DNA from: Bacillus sp. (in: firmicutes)
Lineage (GTDB): Bacteria > Bacillota > Bacilli > Bacillales > JACDOC01
NCBI GenBank assembly: GCA_017656295.1
Contig: JACDOC010000007.1
Coordinates: forward strand, 1-64,000
Length of the DNA stretch: 64,000 bases
Reading direction: 5' to 3'
Of this stretch, positions 1 through 8,528 are shown one piece after another (the first letter of the stretch is position 1; the number at the start of each line of letters is the position of its first letter). The notes beneath the pieces are model-generated. The model did no database searches and was not told the origin of the DNA. It was given only the letters and a program-made list of their open reading frames with translations. The position numbers and the translations under genes were made by a program.

Positions 1-141
1 CTTGACACCCTGTATCATACCAAGGGGACTTTTTTTGTTTCAAATCTCATTTTTCCTCATTACAGGAATGCTCCCTTTATTTATTTTTTATGTAGAAGTA
101 CATAGCTTTTGTTCTTTTCCCAAACCCCCCTTTCAAAATAT
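1..141. other. Leader downstream of the SAM-I terminator, no gene assigned
   Basis: No open frame here can be supported. The segment lies downstream, on the minus strand, of the SAM-I riboswitch terminator, so it should be the 5' untranslated part of a methionine or sulfur metabolism gene whose coding region lies beyond position 1. The plus-strand reading of this stretch runs through the riboswitch and is a chance frame. Confidence 0.5.
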
Positions 142-172
142 AAAAATGCCTCTTTCCGAAAGAAAGAGGCAT
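142..172 (-). terminator. Expression-platform terminator of the SAM-I riboswitch
   Basis: On the minus strand ATGCCTCTTT pairs with AAAGAGGCAT around a CTTTCGG loop and is followed by TTTTTA. It lies 20 bases after the P1 helix of the S-box, the place of the terminator in S-box leaders. Confidence 0.9.
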
Positions 173-192
173 GAAGGACACATTCTTCAAAC

Positions 193-357
193 CTCTTATC
201 TCCCAGGAACTTTTCATATGCTCCTGTTGGATTTAGCACCGTGCCTTCGTGTAATATACACGGCCCCTAAAAATTAGGTGCCCCGCCTCACAGCGGTATT
301 ACGGTCGGTTGCTGCGGCTTCATCGGGCCAATTCCCTCCGCCAACTCTCGATAAGAG
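193..357 (-). promoter_or_regulatory. SAM-I (S-box) riboswitch
   Basis: Read on the minus strand, the segment opens with CTCTTATCGAGAG and closes with GATAAGAG, which form P1. Between them are the conserved S-box blocks GGAGGGA, GGCCCGATGAAGCC and GCAACC. SAM binding to this aptamer favours the adjacent terminator, so the gene beyond the left edge should be repressed when SAM is plentiful. Typical targets are methionine, cysteine or SAM biosynthesis and transport genes; which one is not visible. Confidence 0.95.
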
Positions 358-388
358 TGTTCAGCACGCTTATGCAGTTTTTATGAAG

Positions 389-417
389 ATATTACCTTCA
401 ATGGGCGAAAGTGTCAA
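389..417 (-). promoter_or_regulatory. Sigma-A promoter of the SAM-I leader
   Basis: The minus strand carries TTGACA, a 17-base spacer and TAATAT, ending about 30 bases before the riboswitch. The -35 box overlaps the last bases of yyaL, which is transcribed in the same direction. Confidence 0.85.
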
Positions 418-2438
418 TCATTTTTTTCATTTTTTATAAAATATTTTTTTACTTCCTCAACGGTATGAACAGGTTGTTGACAAACAAATTGTTGGCAAAT
501 TTGAACGGTCCACTGCTTTGATACGTCTTCTTGTTTTTGAAAAACAGTAAACGGAAGAAAGCTCGTCCGCAACCACTGAAAAAGTTCTTCGTCTTTTCGT
601 TCGTCTTTGCCCGAAACCACTACTTCCTCGCCACCATGACTAAGAGCCATGGCCGTTTGAACGGTACATAAATAACCGGAAGGATAGTGGGTGACTTCGT
701 TAGCTGCTGCTTGTAACAATTGTTTAACCGTGGTGAACATTTGCTCATCATTTGTAAGCTTATATAAACGCCATAACTGATACGATGCGATGCCATTTCC
801 AGATGGAATCGCTCCATCGTACCATTGCTTTTCCCGGACGAGTAGTTGTTCTCCGTTTTCATCAGTAAAATAAAAGCCTCCATTCGGGTCCCAAAAGCGG
901 TTCATCATCTCTCGATACAACTTAAGAGCTTGGTGAAGGTAGGTTGACTGACCTTCAGCTTGGAATAATTCAACATACGCCCACAATAAAAAGGCGTAAT
1001 CGTCAAGATATGCTTGGTATTTGACTTCTCCATCGCGGTAACGTGCCTTTAAGCCCGATTCGGTCCACAAGTGTTGTTCAATGAATTGAAGCGCACGGTT
1101 TGCCATTTGGAGAAAAGTGGCTTCTTTTAATGCGGCACCAGCTTTGGCAAGTGCTGCAATCATGAGACCATTCCATGATGTTAAGACTTTATCATCCACA
1201 TGCGGATACACACGTTGTTGTCGTCGTTCGAATAAGGTCTTTTTTCCTTGCTGTATAATTTTCTCTACTTGATCGATGGAAATATTATGTTTAGACGCTA
1301 ATTTTTCTAACGAAGTGCGAATCAAGTTTAATATATTTTTTCCTTCGAAGTTCCCTTGTTCCGTCATATTAAAGACGTCACAAAACACTTCGCCCTCTTT
1401 CGGTCCCAAAAGGTCGATGACTTCTTGTTTCGACCAAATGTAGTACGTTCCTTCTTCTCCCTCGCTGTCAGCGTCAATGGCGGAATAAAAGGCTCCTTGA
1501 GAATCGGTCATTTCCCGTTGTATAAACGAAACTACCTCTTTAATGACTTGTTTATACCGTTCATTCTTCGTTATTTGATATGCTTCTGTTAAAGCAAATA
1601 ACATTAACGCTTGATCGTACAGCATTTTTTCAAAATGAGGCACCAACCACTTCCCGTCAACGGAATAACGAGCAAATCCTGATCCGAGCTGATCATAAAT
1701 GCCCCCATCCAACATTGCATCAAGCGTCTTTGTGACCATTTGCAGCGCTTGATTGTTTCCGGTCCAATAATAATATCGCATCAAAAACAAATGTTGATGC
1801 GGCAACGGAAATTTAGGTGGTTGACCAAATCCACCGTAAATGGCATCAAATTGGCGTAATAGTCCATTGTACGCCTCATGAACATGCGTTTCTTGTATTC
1901 CTTTTGAAGTTTGGGCGTCTGGTCGTTCTTGTAGGGCTTCTGTTAGTTGGGAAGTAATTTTATCAATGCGTTGCGGATTACTTTTGTACGCGTTTGCAAT
2001 TTGCGGTAGTAAATCGAGCATTCCCGGCCTGCCGTACTTACTATGCTTTGGAAAATACGTGCCCGCATAAAACGGTTTTTTGTCAGGTGTTAAAAATACC
2101 GTCAGCGGCCAACCACCTTGCCCCGTCATCATCTGGCATACTCGCATGTAAAGCGAATCAATATCCGGTCTCTCTTCACGGTCGACTTTTATAGAAACAA
2201 AGTTTTTATTTAGCAGATTAGCGACCTCTTCGTCTTCAAACGATTCTCTTTCCATTACGTGGCACCAATGACATGTACTATATCCAATACTTAAAAAAAT
2301 AGGTTTATTTTCCCTTTTTGCCCTTTCGAATGCTTCGGGTTCCCACTCATACCACTCTACAGGATTGTAAGCATGTTGTAATAAGTATGGGGATTTCGAA
2401 TTGATTAGGCGATTAGGCTTACGGTTGTCGTTCATCAT
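414..2438 (-). CDS. yyaL: YyaL-like thioredoxin-domain protein (DUF255)
   Basis: A 674-residue protein of the DUF255/YyaL (SPATA20-like) family. The N-terminal ~170 residues form a thioredoxin-like domain with a CHWC motif at residues 56-59 and the family signature [17 protein letters not shown] near residues 16-32. The remainder is the predicted alpha/alpha six-barrel seen in family members. No signal peptide is visible, so it is cytosolic. The biochemical role is not established; the CxxC motif suggests redox chemistry and the barrel resembles glycan-processing enzymes. Length matches the family. Two consecutive ATG codons are possible starts behind AAAGGGG. It is a single gene. Confidence 0.92.
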   Translation of the reverse strand: MMNDNRKPNRLINSKSPYLLQHAYNPVEWYEWEPEAFERAKRENKPIFLSIGYSTCHWCHVMERESFEDEEVANLLNKNFVSIKVDREERPDIDSLYMRVCQMMTGQGGWPLTVFLTPDKKPFYAGTYFPKHSKYGRPGMLDLLPQIANAYKSNPQRIDKITSQLTEALQERPDAQTSKGIQETHVHEAYNGLLRQFDAIYGGFGQPPKFPLPHQHLFLMRYYYWTGNNQALQMVTKTLDAMLDGGIYDQLGSGFARYSVDGKWLVPHFEKMLYDQALMLFALTEAYQITKNERYKQVIKEVVSFIQREMTDSQGAFYSAIDADSEGEEGTYYIWSKQEVIDLLGPKEGEVFCDVFNMTEQGNFEGKNILNLIRTSLEKLASKHNISIDQVEKIIQQGKKTLFERRQQRVYPHVDDKVLTSWNGLMIAALAKAGAALKEATFLQMANRALQFIEQHLWTESGLKARYRDGEVKYQAYLDDYAFLLWAYVELFQAEGQSTYLHQALKLYREMMNRFWDPNGGFYFTDENGEQLLVREKQWYDGAIPSGNGIASYQLWRLYKLTNDEQMFTTVKQLLQAAANEVTHYPSGYLCTVQTAMALSHGGEEVVVSGKDERKDEELFQWLRTSFLPFTVFQKQEDVSKQWTVQICQQFVCQQPVHTVEEVKKYFIKNEKND

Positions 2439-2586
2439 TTCAGCCCCTTTCTACTTGATAGGTTTATTTTAAACCATTTATATCCATTTACAAACATTCT
2501 AATGGAACAAACGGTTATGCGCGACGTCATTTGTGTCACATTCGCCTAGATTGAATACAATGTATCGAGGATTATCGAAAGGGTGA

Positions 2587-3060
2587 ATGAACTTGAATTA
2601 TCAAAAAGCGTTAGAACAAATTATTCATGGACTTAATCTTGATTTAGCATGGGAATATGCAGCTGGGATTCAATATGCCCAACATACCAGCAAGCTTAAA
2701 GGGACTGTTTTTTATTCAATTGCTGAAGAATTAGAAGAACATTCAAAAGACGAAATTGGTCATGCTCACGTTTTAACTGAGCTGATTCAGTATCTTGGAG
2801 GTATTCCAACCACACAAGTAGCCTCGGTATCTACACCTATGGATCATAAAGAAATGCTACGTCAAGTCTTACAGGGGAAATACGATGCCATCAGCCGCTA
2901 TTTGCAACGAATCTACCAATTTGAAGCGCTTGGGATGTATGACTCAGCACAAAAAATCAGGGATATTGTTGTTACTGAACAAAAACACGCCAAAGACCTC
3001 GAAATTGCCTTAGGTATTGAGAAAACGTTGGTTCAGCCTATTAAGTTGTCAATTGACTAA
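2587..3060 (+). CDS. Ferritin-like diiron protein
   Basis: A 157-residue, predominantly helical protein with a ferritin/rubrerythrin-type pattern: Glu23, an ExxH pair at Glu56/His59, Glu113, and a second ExxH at Glu131/His134. These are enough ligands for a diiron site in a four-helix bundle. It lacks rubredoxin cysteines, so it is not a full rubrerythrin. The role may be iron storage or peroxide detoxification, but the substrate is unknown. The start follows GAAAGGGTG. Two other ferritin-like genes (3170-3670 and 6315-6848) lie nearby, but this one is clearly divergent from them in sequence. Confidence 0.85.
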   Translation: MNLNYQKALEQIIHGLNLDLAWEYAAGIQYAQHTSKLKGTVFYSIAEELEEHSKDEIGHAHVLTELIQYLGGIPTTQVASVSTPMDHKEMLRQVLQGKYDAISRYLQRIYQFEALGMYDSAQKIRDIVVTEQKHAKDLEIALGIEKTLVQPIKLSID

Positions 3061-3169
3061 TTTTACAGAACAGTCCCGTTCATTGGACAGCTTTAATCTA
3101 ATTCATTTTTTAATAAATACTTATTTAGTTTAAAAAAATCATTTCATGTGATTAGAAAGGGTGAACGCT

Positions 3170-3670
3170 TTGTTCTTTTATCATCCGTATAGATATGTTA
3201 ACCATCCTAATTTTTACGGTATCATTCAAAATGACCAAAATGTCTATCTTGAAAGAAATAACGGGGGAAAATGTCAACAAATTTTCAATGCTATACTCGA
3301 CGCTATAAAAGGCGAAGCTGCGGCCATCGATTTTTACCCTCGACTTGTGCAGTTGGCACCAAATAAAAAGCATCGAGAAGACATTCTACATGCATTAGAA
3401 GATGAAAAAATCCATTTAAAAGAATTCACGAAACTTTACACGGACCTTACAGGAAAGAAGCCAATATATCAGGTAAAAAAAACCACTTTTCAATCCTATG
3501 AGGAAGGTTTAAGAAAAGCTTATGAAGACGAGCTGGAGGCTTATGAGGATTATCGAGATAGTTATTTATTAACTCAGAATCCACCTGTACGAGATGTATT
3601 TTTAAGAGCTTTTACCGATGAAATTGAACACGCCACCCGTTTTGGATTTTTAATATTGGGGCTATATTAG
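3170..3670 (+). CDS. Ferritin-like domain protein, paralogue of 6315-6848
   Basis: About 166 residues, with two four-helix-bundle metal-ligand blocks: E-AAAIDFY ... DEKIHLKEF in the first half and DELEAYEDY ... DEIEHATRF in the second. The same architecture occurs in the protein at 6315-6848, so the two are paralogues of the COG1633 type. I place the start at the TTG at 3170, nine bases after the AAAGG Shine-Dalgarno. The GTG at 3161 sits directly on that site, and a TTG start gives an N terminus (MFFYHPYRY) like the paralogue's MRYYYTPYV. Iron or redox function is likely; nothing specific can be assigned. A terminator follows at 3709. Confidence 0.75.
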   Translation: MFFYHPYRYVNHPNFYGIIQNDQNVYLERNNGGKCQQIFNAILDAIKGEAAAIDFYPRLVQLAPNKKHREDILHALEDEKIHLKEFTKLYTDLTGKKPIYQVKKTTFQSYEEGLRKAYEDELEAYEDYRDSYLLTQNPPVRDVFLRAFTDEIEHATRFGFLILGLY

Positions 3671-3708
3671 TCTTTTGATTCAATTTACGTATAGATGTCT
3701 ATATAATA

Positions 3709-3737
3709 GTCGTCATTGATGATATGACGGCTTTTCT
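3709..3737 (+). terminator. Terminator of the ferritin-like gene
   Basis: GTCGTCAT and ATGACGGC pair with one G-U, followed by TTTTCTTT. Confidence 0.75.
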
Positions 3738-3953
3738 TTGTGAATTTTTCGTTCAGCTTCTTTATCTAATAAATTCCTTGTAAAAAAAACTCCGGTTCAA
3801 TTCCCACCCCTTCCCAATATATTGTCTCCAATTAAAGTACATACTAACAATCGAACTTCTTATTCCAAAGCTTTTTTACCCATGTTCGATTTAGACCTGC
3901 ATGTACGTTCGGCAGTTTAGATTACAGTCAAAAATAAGGATGGTGTTTTTTCG

Positions 3954-4532
3954 TTGCAATTGTCACCTAGAATATATCATAACTTTGTTCGTCAGAAATG
4001 GTTTAAAAAAATATATATTGAAAACATGGTTCGTAAGCATTTTGATTTGAAAGATAAAAAAGTACTGGATTTTGGTGCCGGTACAGGAGCAAATTGTTCC
4101 TTGTCTGAGCCGGATTACTACTATGGAATAGATCCCGATGAACGACGAGTTGTTTATGCAAGGCGACTATATCCTGAATATCGGTTTGATGTATTTTCAG
4201 GTAACAAAATACCCGCTGACAATAACAGCTTTGATGTTATTTTAATTATTGCCGTTTTACACCATATACCGCCTGACATCATTCCAGCTTATGTAAAAGA
4301 ATTTAAAAGAATTTTAAAGCAAGATGGAAAAATTGTAGCAATTGAGCCTTGCTTATTTGACAATTGTTTTGTTAGCAATTGGTTTATGAAGAAATATGAC
4401 AAAGGAGAATATATCCAAAAAGAAGCGGATTATTTAAATTACTTTACTGCTGAAAATTTTCAATGTAAAGTTCTGAAAAAATTTAAAAAATGTTTTCTTT
4501 ATAACGAATTGTATTTTACCGCTTCGCATTAG
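3954..4532 (+). CDS. Class I SAM-dependent methyltransferase
   Basis: A 192-residue class I (Rossmann) methyltransferase of the Methyltransf_11/25 type. Motif I is VLDFGAGTGANC at residues 37-48, the acidic end of strand 2 is YGIDPDE, and the strand-4 region reads NSFDVILIIAVLHHI, followed by LKQDGKIVAIEP. The substrate is unknown. The start is a TTG behind AAGGATGG. The gene is more AT-rich than its neighbours, stands alone between terminators, and is preceded by about 280 bases without a gene, which would fit acquisition by transfer; that is inference. Promoter elements were not convincing. Confidence 0.8.
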   Translation: MQLSPRIYHNFVRQKWFKKIYIENMVRKHFDLKDKKVLDFGAGTGANCSLSEPDYYYGIDPDERRVVYARRLYPEYRFDVFSGNKIPADNNSFDVILIIAVLHHIPPDIIPAYVKEFKRILKQDGKIVAIEPCLFDNCFVSNWFMKKYDKGEYIQKEADYLNYFTAENFQCKVLKKFKKCFLYNELYFTASH

Positions 4533-4557
4533 TTTACTATTTCATTTCACAAAATAT

Positions 4558-4586
4558 GAGGAGGAACAAAGGTTGTCCTCCTTTTG
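4558..4586 (+). terminator. Terminator after the methyltransferase gene
   Basis: GAGGAGGA and TCCTCC arms around a loop of about 10 bases, then TTTTG. Confidence 0.7.
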
Positions 4587-4677
4587 ATTTGCACTTCAGA
4601 CTGCGCTCCAGTATTTACCTCTAATTCTCCATCCTATTTTCTTCTATAATTTTGTTATAGGAGGAGATGGAAAAAGG

Positions 4678-5538
4678 ATGATTATACTATCTATAATTTC
4701 GATTGCTATTATATTATTTTGGTATCGCGCCAATAAAAATACCCATCAAGTTATGTTAAATCAAATTCGTTTAAGTGATTCAGAGGGCAATGGCAGACCA
4801 TCTACCGAGTTAAATGTCCTTCAAGTCTCAGATATGCACCTTGAAAGAATTTCGATTACACCTGAAGAACTATACAACAAGCTAAAAAATGAAAGGATTG
4901 ACTTAATCGCTCTTACTGGCGATTATTTAGATAAAAAAAGAAGTATTCCTAAGCTTGTTCCCTATTTAAAGGTTTTCAATCAATTAAATGCTAAGTACGG
5001 AATTTACGTCGTTTTTGGAAATCACGACTACAAGCTAAAAAAGAACGATTTTACGACCCTTTTTAAAACATTTGAGAATTACGGATGTAAAGTATTGCAA
5101 AATCACAATGAAACGATTTTCGTGAAAGGAAAACAAGTCAATATTATTGGTATTGACGATCACTATTCGAATAGAAGTGACATTAAAAAATCATTTGTAG
5201 GGGTTAAAAAAGGATTCGACCTAGTATTAACTCACGACCCAAGCATCATTTTACAAATGAAAGATATACACTTTGACTATCTCCTATCCGGCCACTTCCA
5301 TGGCGGGCAAATTCATTGGCCTAAGCCGTTCCATCTTGCTCATATGTCAAAGGAAATGATGGACATGAATATGATTAAAGGACTGCATTATTATCACGGA
5401 AAACCTTTTTATATCAGTGAAGGTTTAGGCCAAACATCTCTTAATATTCGGATAGGCAGCCGTCCTGAAATTACTCTACATCAAATTCTTCTTGATATAG
5501 AACTACAAGAAGTTGAAAAGACTCTAACAGCTATCTAA
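4678..5538 (+). CDS. Membrane-anchored metallophosphoesterase
   Basis: A 286-residue calcineurin-like phosphoesterase. The five metal-binding blocks are present in order: SDMHLE (D-x-H), LTGDYLD, FGNHDY, LTHDPS and SGHFHGGQ. A single hydrophobic N-terminal segment (residues 1-15) probably anchors it with the catalytic domain outside the membrane, as in YkuE-type proteins. Its substrate cannot be told; YkuE relatives act on lipids or cell-wall-linked phosphoesters. It is monocistronic, with its terminator overlapping the stop codon. Confidence 0.88.
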   Translation: MIILSIISIAIILFWYRANKNTHQVMLNQIRLSDSEGNGRPSTELNVLQVSDMHLERISITPEELYNKLKNERIDLIALTGDYLDKKRSIPKLVPYLKVFNQLNAKYGIYVVFGNHDYKLKKNDFTTLFKTFENYGCKVLQNHNETIFVKGKQVNIIGIDDHYSNRSDIKKSFVGVKKGFDLVLTHDPSIILQMKDIHFDYLLSGHFHGGQIHWPKPFHLAHMSKEMMDMNMIKGLHYYHGKPFYISEGLGQTSLNIRIGSRPEITLHQILLDIELQEVEKTLTAI

Positions 5539-5554
5539 CTGTTAGAGTCTTTAT
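5518..5554 (+). terminator. Terminator overlapping the phosphoesterase stop codon
   Basis: AAGACTCTAACAG pairs with CTGTTAGAGTCTT, so the left arm encodes the last codons of the gene. Confidence 0.85.
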
Positions 5555-5612
5555 ATGTATTAATAAAATGAAGTACTGTAATAGAGGGTGTAGGTTTTAA
5601 TAATTTAAAGGG

Positions 5613-5670
5613 GTGAGGGACAGTCCCCTTGTCCTTTAAAACTTTAACAGAACGCGGGACTGTCCCTCAC
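5613..5670. repeat. Interrupted GGGACAGTCCC-type inverted repeat
   Basis: Arms GTGAGGGACAGTCCC (5613-5627) and GGGACTGTCCCTCAC (5656-5670) are exact complements, separated by 28 bases. The core GGGACAGTCCC is itself palindromic and recurs in the element at 6223-6272. It lies between convergent genes. Confidence 0.85.
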
Positions 5671-5712
5671 TACTTTAGCGAGTAAAAAAACCAATTGCCA
5701 GATAGAGATTGG

Positions 5713-6111
5713 TTAAGATACTTTAGAGATGGTGGATTGATCATCAGCTTTGACGTGTTGAAAGATGTTCCAGGCAAATAGGATAATGCTGATGGTTGTT
5801 AATGTGGCGCCGAATGGGATTAGGATATGTAAGGCTTCGTTACCATACATGAGGAAGCCAAGTCCAAACATCATAAGAGGCAATCCGATATTATGAAGCC
5901 AAAAATGAATACGCGCTAAAACTGTGGAGCCCGCTTTTGGAAAAAGCACATAATAAATACCAGCTAGCCCCATTGTTGCCCACCCAAGTAGATTAATGTG
6001 GGTATGAACGGGACGTAATTGGAATGTTTCAGACATGGACATGTACATCCCCATCAAAATACCAATCACTAAATAAAATGTCGCAATTTTAATAAGTTTA
6101 ACACCAATCAC
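5713..6111 (-). CDS. Small haem-copper-oxidase-subunit-I-like membrane protein
   Basis: A 132-residue protein with four predicted membrane segments. The stretch RPVHTHINLLGWATMGLAGIY resembles the conserved helix of cbb3/NorB-type catalytic subunits, and four histidines (36, 38, 69, 73) face the first two loops. At about a quarter of the length of a real subunit I it cannot hold the full haem a/haem-copper centre. Such stand-alone proteins are common in Bacillaceae and are usually annotated cytochrome-c oxidase-like without proof. It may bind haem; role unknown. The GTG start lies behind GGGGGG. Confidence 0.7.
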   Translation of the reverse strand: MIGVKLIKIATFYLVIGILMGMYMSMSETFQLRPVHTHINLLGWATMGLAGIYYVLFPKAGSTVLARIHFWLHNIGLPLMMFGLGFLMYGNEALHILIPFGATLTTISIILFAWNIFQHVKADDQSTISKVS

Positions 6112-6222
6112 TTTCTTATCCCCCCTTTTTCCTTTTTAATAGTACGCTTTCAATATACCATTTATGATAAAAATTTACTATATTTACATTATTTTATAGT
6201 AAAAAAGATGCAATTCTATGTG

Positions 6223-6272
6223 TTAGGGGACAGTCCCGCACTGCTTTAAAGCAGTGCGGGACTGTCCCCTAA
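6223..6272. repeat. 50-bp perfect palindrome
   Basis: The 25-base arm beginning TTAGGGGACAGTCCC is followed without any spacer by its exact reverse complement, centred on TTT|AAA at 6247/6248. It could fold into a 25-bp cruciform or RNA hairpin, and contains the GGGACAGTCCC core twice. It lies just downstream of the ferritin-like gene at 6315-6848 and may act as its 3' end signal. Confidence 0.95.
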
Positions 6273-6311
6273 TCATTGTCCCCTAATCATTGTCCCCTAA
6301 TCATTGTCCCC
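6270..6311. repeat. Three tandem copies of a 14-bp unit
   Basis: TAATCATTGTCCCC occurs three times without change (6270, 6284, 6298), followed by the partial copy TAATCA from 6312. The first unit overlaps the end of the palindrome (GTCCCCTAA) and the array abuts the stop codon at 6315, so the units look like slippage products of the palindrome's edge. Confidence 0.95.
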
Positions 6312-6314
6312 TAA

Positions 6315-6848
6315 TCACTTCAACTCTTCTAACAACCGTTGAAGGATTTGGGCATGGCGTTGTTCATCGAAAGCGGCCTGGGTGAAGCGGCGTTTGATTC
6401 TTAGGTCATTCGTTCGTGAGGCGATGGAGAAATAAAATGGAGCTGTTTCGGTTTCGTCGCGAATCGATTCTCTTAACCCTTGCCGATACGAATTAGGAAA
6501 TTGCTGGTTAAAAATATTCAGTTTCGGATACTTTCCAGATAATTGATAAAAGCTTTTTGTAAATTGATAAAAGTGACGAATTTCATCTTGACGAATACCC
6601 AATATTTCTTCTTTTGCCTTTTCAATAGGTGCTAGTTGAGCCAGTCTTGTATAATATTGGATTGCAGTATATTCATCATTAATCGCTTTCTGAATATCCC
6701 GCTTTTCCCGTTTGGAAACTTTCCCAATTTTATCATCATCTTGTTGAGCTTCTTGCTCTCGTTTCTGTTGATTCGCTAAAGAATGGGGTGGAACCATTGG
6801 CAATTGAAACGGTGGACTTTGAACGTATGGCGTATAATAATAACGCAT
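6315..6848 (-). CDS. Ferritin-like domain protein
   Basis: A 177-residue protein with a tyrosine- and proline-rich N terminus (MRYYYTPYVQSPPFQLPMVPP), a charged linker rich in Gln, Glu and Lys (residues 27-50), and a ferritin-like four-helix bundle. Candidate metal ligands are NDEYTAIQYY, QDEIRHFYQF, RDETETAPFY and FDEQRHAQIL. It is paralogous to 3170-3670. The N-terminal extension resembles coat-associated proteins, so a role in the spore is possible, but that is inference. The stop codon directly abuts the tandem repeat array. Confidence 0.8.
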   Translation of the reverse strand: MRYYYTPYVQSPPFQLPMVPPHSLANQQKREQEAQQDDDKIGKVSKREKRDIQKAINDEYTAIQYYTRLAQLAPIEKAKEEILGIRQDEIRHFYQFTKSFYQLSGKYPKLNIFNQQFPNSYRQGLRESIRDETETAPFYFSIASRTNDLRIKRRFTQAAFDEQRHAQILQRLLEELK

Positions 6849-6943
6849 CCTGACACACCCTTTCTTTCATTCAAATGGGCCATTTTCCTTCTATTAATAT
6901 GTATGTGAAAAAGAGCTATGCATTCCCTATAAAATGCTCCCTT

Positions 6944-7477
6944 TCATTCGTTTAAAATCCATTGTGCGGCTTCCAATAAGCTACCACACGTATAATCTGC
7001 CAGATGAATAGCGGAATCATCTTGACGAGTAGATATCCATACCGTTTTCGTCCCCGCTTCCCTTCCTGCTAATAAATCGACATCGCGGTCGCCCACCATG
7101 TAGCTTTGAGATAAGTCAATGTTATATTTTTGTGCTAAATCTCGAATCATTTTCCCAGAAGGCTTCCGACACGCACACCCTTCATTAGGTCGATGAATAC
7201 AGCAGGCGATCTCAACAATCTTTCCTCCTTCTATTTCTATATCGTAAATAAGTTTTTCATGGATTTTATCCAACAGTTGTTTCGTCATATACCCAAGTCC
7301 AACGCCACCTTGATTCGTGACAATAAACAATTGAAAACCAGCTTCTGTTAGCATTCGCATTGCTTTTTGTACACCTGGTAATAAATACAAATCTTGTGGT
7401 GTATTCACGTACTTTACCCGTTTTGTCAACACCTCATTGATTACCCCGTCACGATCTAAAAACACCCCGCGATTCAT
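6944..7477 (-). CDS. gmhB: HAD-IIIA phosphatase, GmhB-like
   Basis: About 177 residues of a HAD subfamily IIIA phosphatase that resembles D-glycero-D-manno-heptose 1,7-bisphosphate phosphatase. Visible are the nucleophile motif FLDRDGVINE at the N terminus, the Ser/Thr motif IVTNQGG, the zinc loop CIHRPNEGCACRKP, and VGDRDVDLLAG. The start chosen is the ATG at 7477 behind AAAGGGGG; the longer upstream frame lacks a ribosome site. No other heptose gene is nearby, so the true substrate may be another sugar bisphosphate. It is single and lies close to ku. Confidence 0.8.
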   Translation of the reverse strand: MNRGVFLDRDGVINEVLTKRVKYVNTPQDLYLLPGVQKAMRMLTEAGFQLFIVTNQGGVGLGYMTKQLLDKIHEKLIYDIEIEGGKIVEIACCIHRPNEGCACRKPSGKMIRDLAQKYNIDLSQSYMVGDRDVDLLAGREAGTKTVWISTRQDDSAIHLADYTCGSLLEAAQWILNE

Positions 7478-7586
7478 CAACGTTTCCCCCTTTTTATAAA
7501 AGTTTTTCCAAATCACACGAAACGTTTTTACCTTGCAAATGCTCTTCTTAAATAATCCAATAAAATGTGGCGATGACTGTTCCCTA

Positions 7587-8420
7587 TTACGTTGCTTTTT
7601 TCGCTTTCGCTGTTGTTTTTCTTCTGGTTCGTTTTGGCTTTGCTTCTGGTTTCGTTCGGTCGATTGAGGCTTGTAAGGCAGCCATTAAGTCCGTTATTGG
7701 TTGTTCTTTTCTCTCGGCAGTAGGGGCAACTACTTCCATTCCTGTCTTTTTATTCTCAATGAGTTGCAACAATTGTTCTCGATATTCATCCACATATTTT
7801 GTCGGTTCAAATGGGTTCGTCAGTTGTTCGATTAATAATTTTGCCATATCTACCTCTTTCTTTGTTAGCTCCAAACTTTCTGGGACATTCGGTACATCAT
7901 TTGCAGAACGAATTTCATCAGGGTAATGAATCGTCTCCATTAATAACGTTTTCTCATAAGGACGAATAACGGCTAATTTTTCTTTTGAACGAAGAATAAT
8001 TTTTCCAATCCCTACCTTCCCTGAATCCTTTAAAGCTTGATGAAGTAACGTATACGCTTTTTTTCCACCTTCGTTTGGAGAAAGAAAATACGTTTTATCA
8101 AAATAGATCGGATCAATTTCGTTAATTTCGATAAACTCAACAATTTCGACCGCTTGATCTTCTAAAGCTTTTTTCAATGGTTGTAAATCTTCGTCTGTCA
8201 CGATGACATACTTCCCCTTTACAACTTCATACCCTTTTACAATTTCGTCATTACCGACTTCCCGATCACAAACGGGACATGTTTTAACATATTTGATTGG
8301 ACTGTGACATTCCTCGTGCAATGAACGAAACGATATATCTTTATCATCGGTCGCTGTATGAAGCTTAACCGGAATACTAACTAATCCGAATTGAATACTT
8401 CCTTTCCAAATCGTATGCAT
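7587..8420 (-). CDS. ku: DNA end-binding protein Ku
   Basis: A 277-residue bacterial Ku. It begins MHTIWKGSIQFGLVSIPVKL, the family's invariant N terminus, and has the CHSPIKYVKTCPVC segment and a Lys/Arg-rich C-terminal tail (KPKRTRRKTTAKAKKA) that contacts DNA. It forms a dimeric ring on double-strand ends and recruits LigD for non-homologous end joining. It is divergent from ligD across about 108 bases. In B. subtilis the pair (ykoV/ykoU) serves repair in spores and germination; the same is likely here. Confidence 0.96.
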   Translation of the reverse strand: MHTIWKGSIQFGLVSIPVKLHTATDDKDISFRSLHEECHSPIKYVKTCPVCDREVGNDEIVKGYEVVKGKYVIVTDEDLQPLKKALEDQAVEIVEFIEINEIDPIYFDKTYFLSPNEGGKKAYTLLHQALKDSGKVGIGKIILRSKEKLAVIRPYEKTLLMETIHYPDEIRSANDVPNVPESLELTKKEVDMAKLLIEQLTNPFEPTKYVDEYREQLLQLIENKKTGMEVVAPTAERKEQPITDLMAALQASIDRTKPEAKPKRTRRKTTAKAKKAT

Positions 8421-8528
8421 ATTCTCGCCTCACTTTTTATTATTTAGTGTGAGAAATGAATCTCTCGTTCATACGAATCGTTTCATGGTAAATCGTGCAC
8501 GTTATAGGTAGAAATTGAAAGCGGGGCG

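Noticed and set aside
2..277. Plus-strand ORF at the left edge
   Set aside because: It runs through the SAM-I riboswitch and terminator of the opposite strand and has no ribosome site.
3060..3100. A third GGGACAGTCCC-type element
   Set aside because: Only ACAGTCCC and GGACAG fragments occur; no inverted repeat forms.
6270..6311. A CRISPR array
   Set aside because: Units are 14 bp and directly adjacent without spacers.
7567..7926. Plus-strand ORF opposite ku
   Set aside because: Shadow of the Ku coding frame with Ser/Val-rich composition and no RBS.
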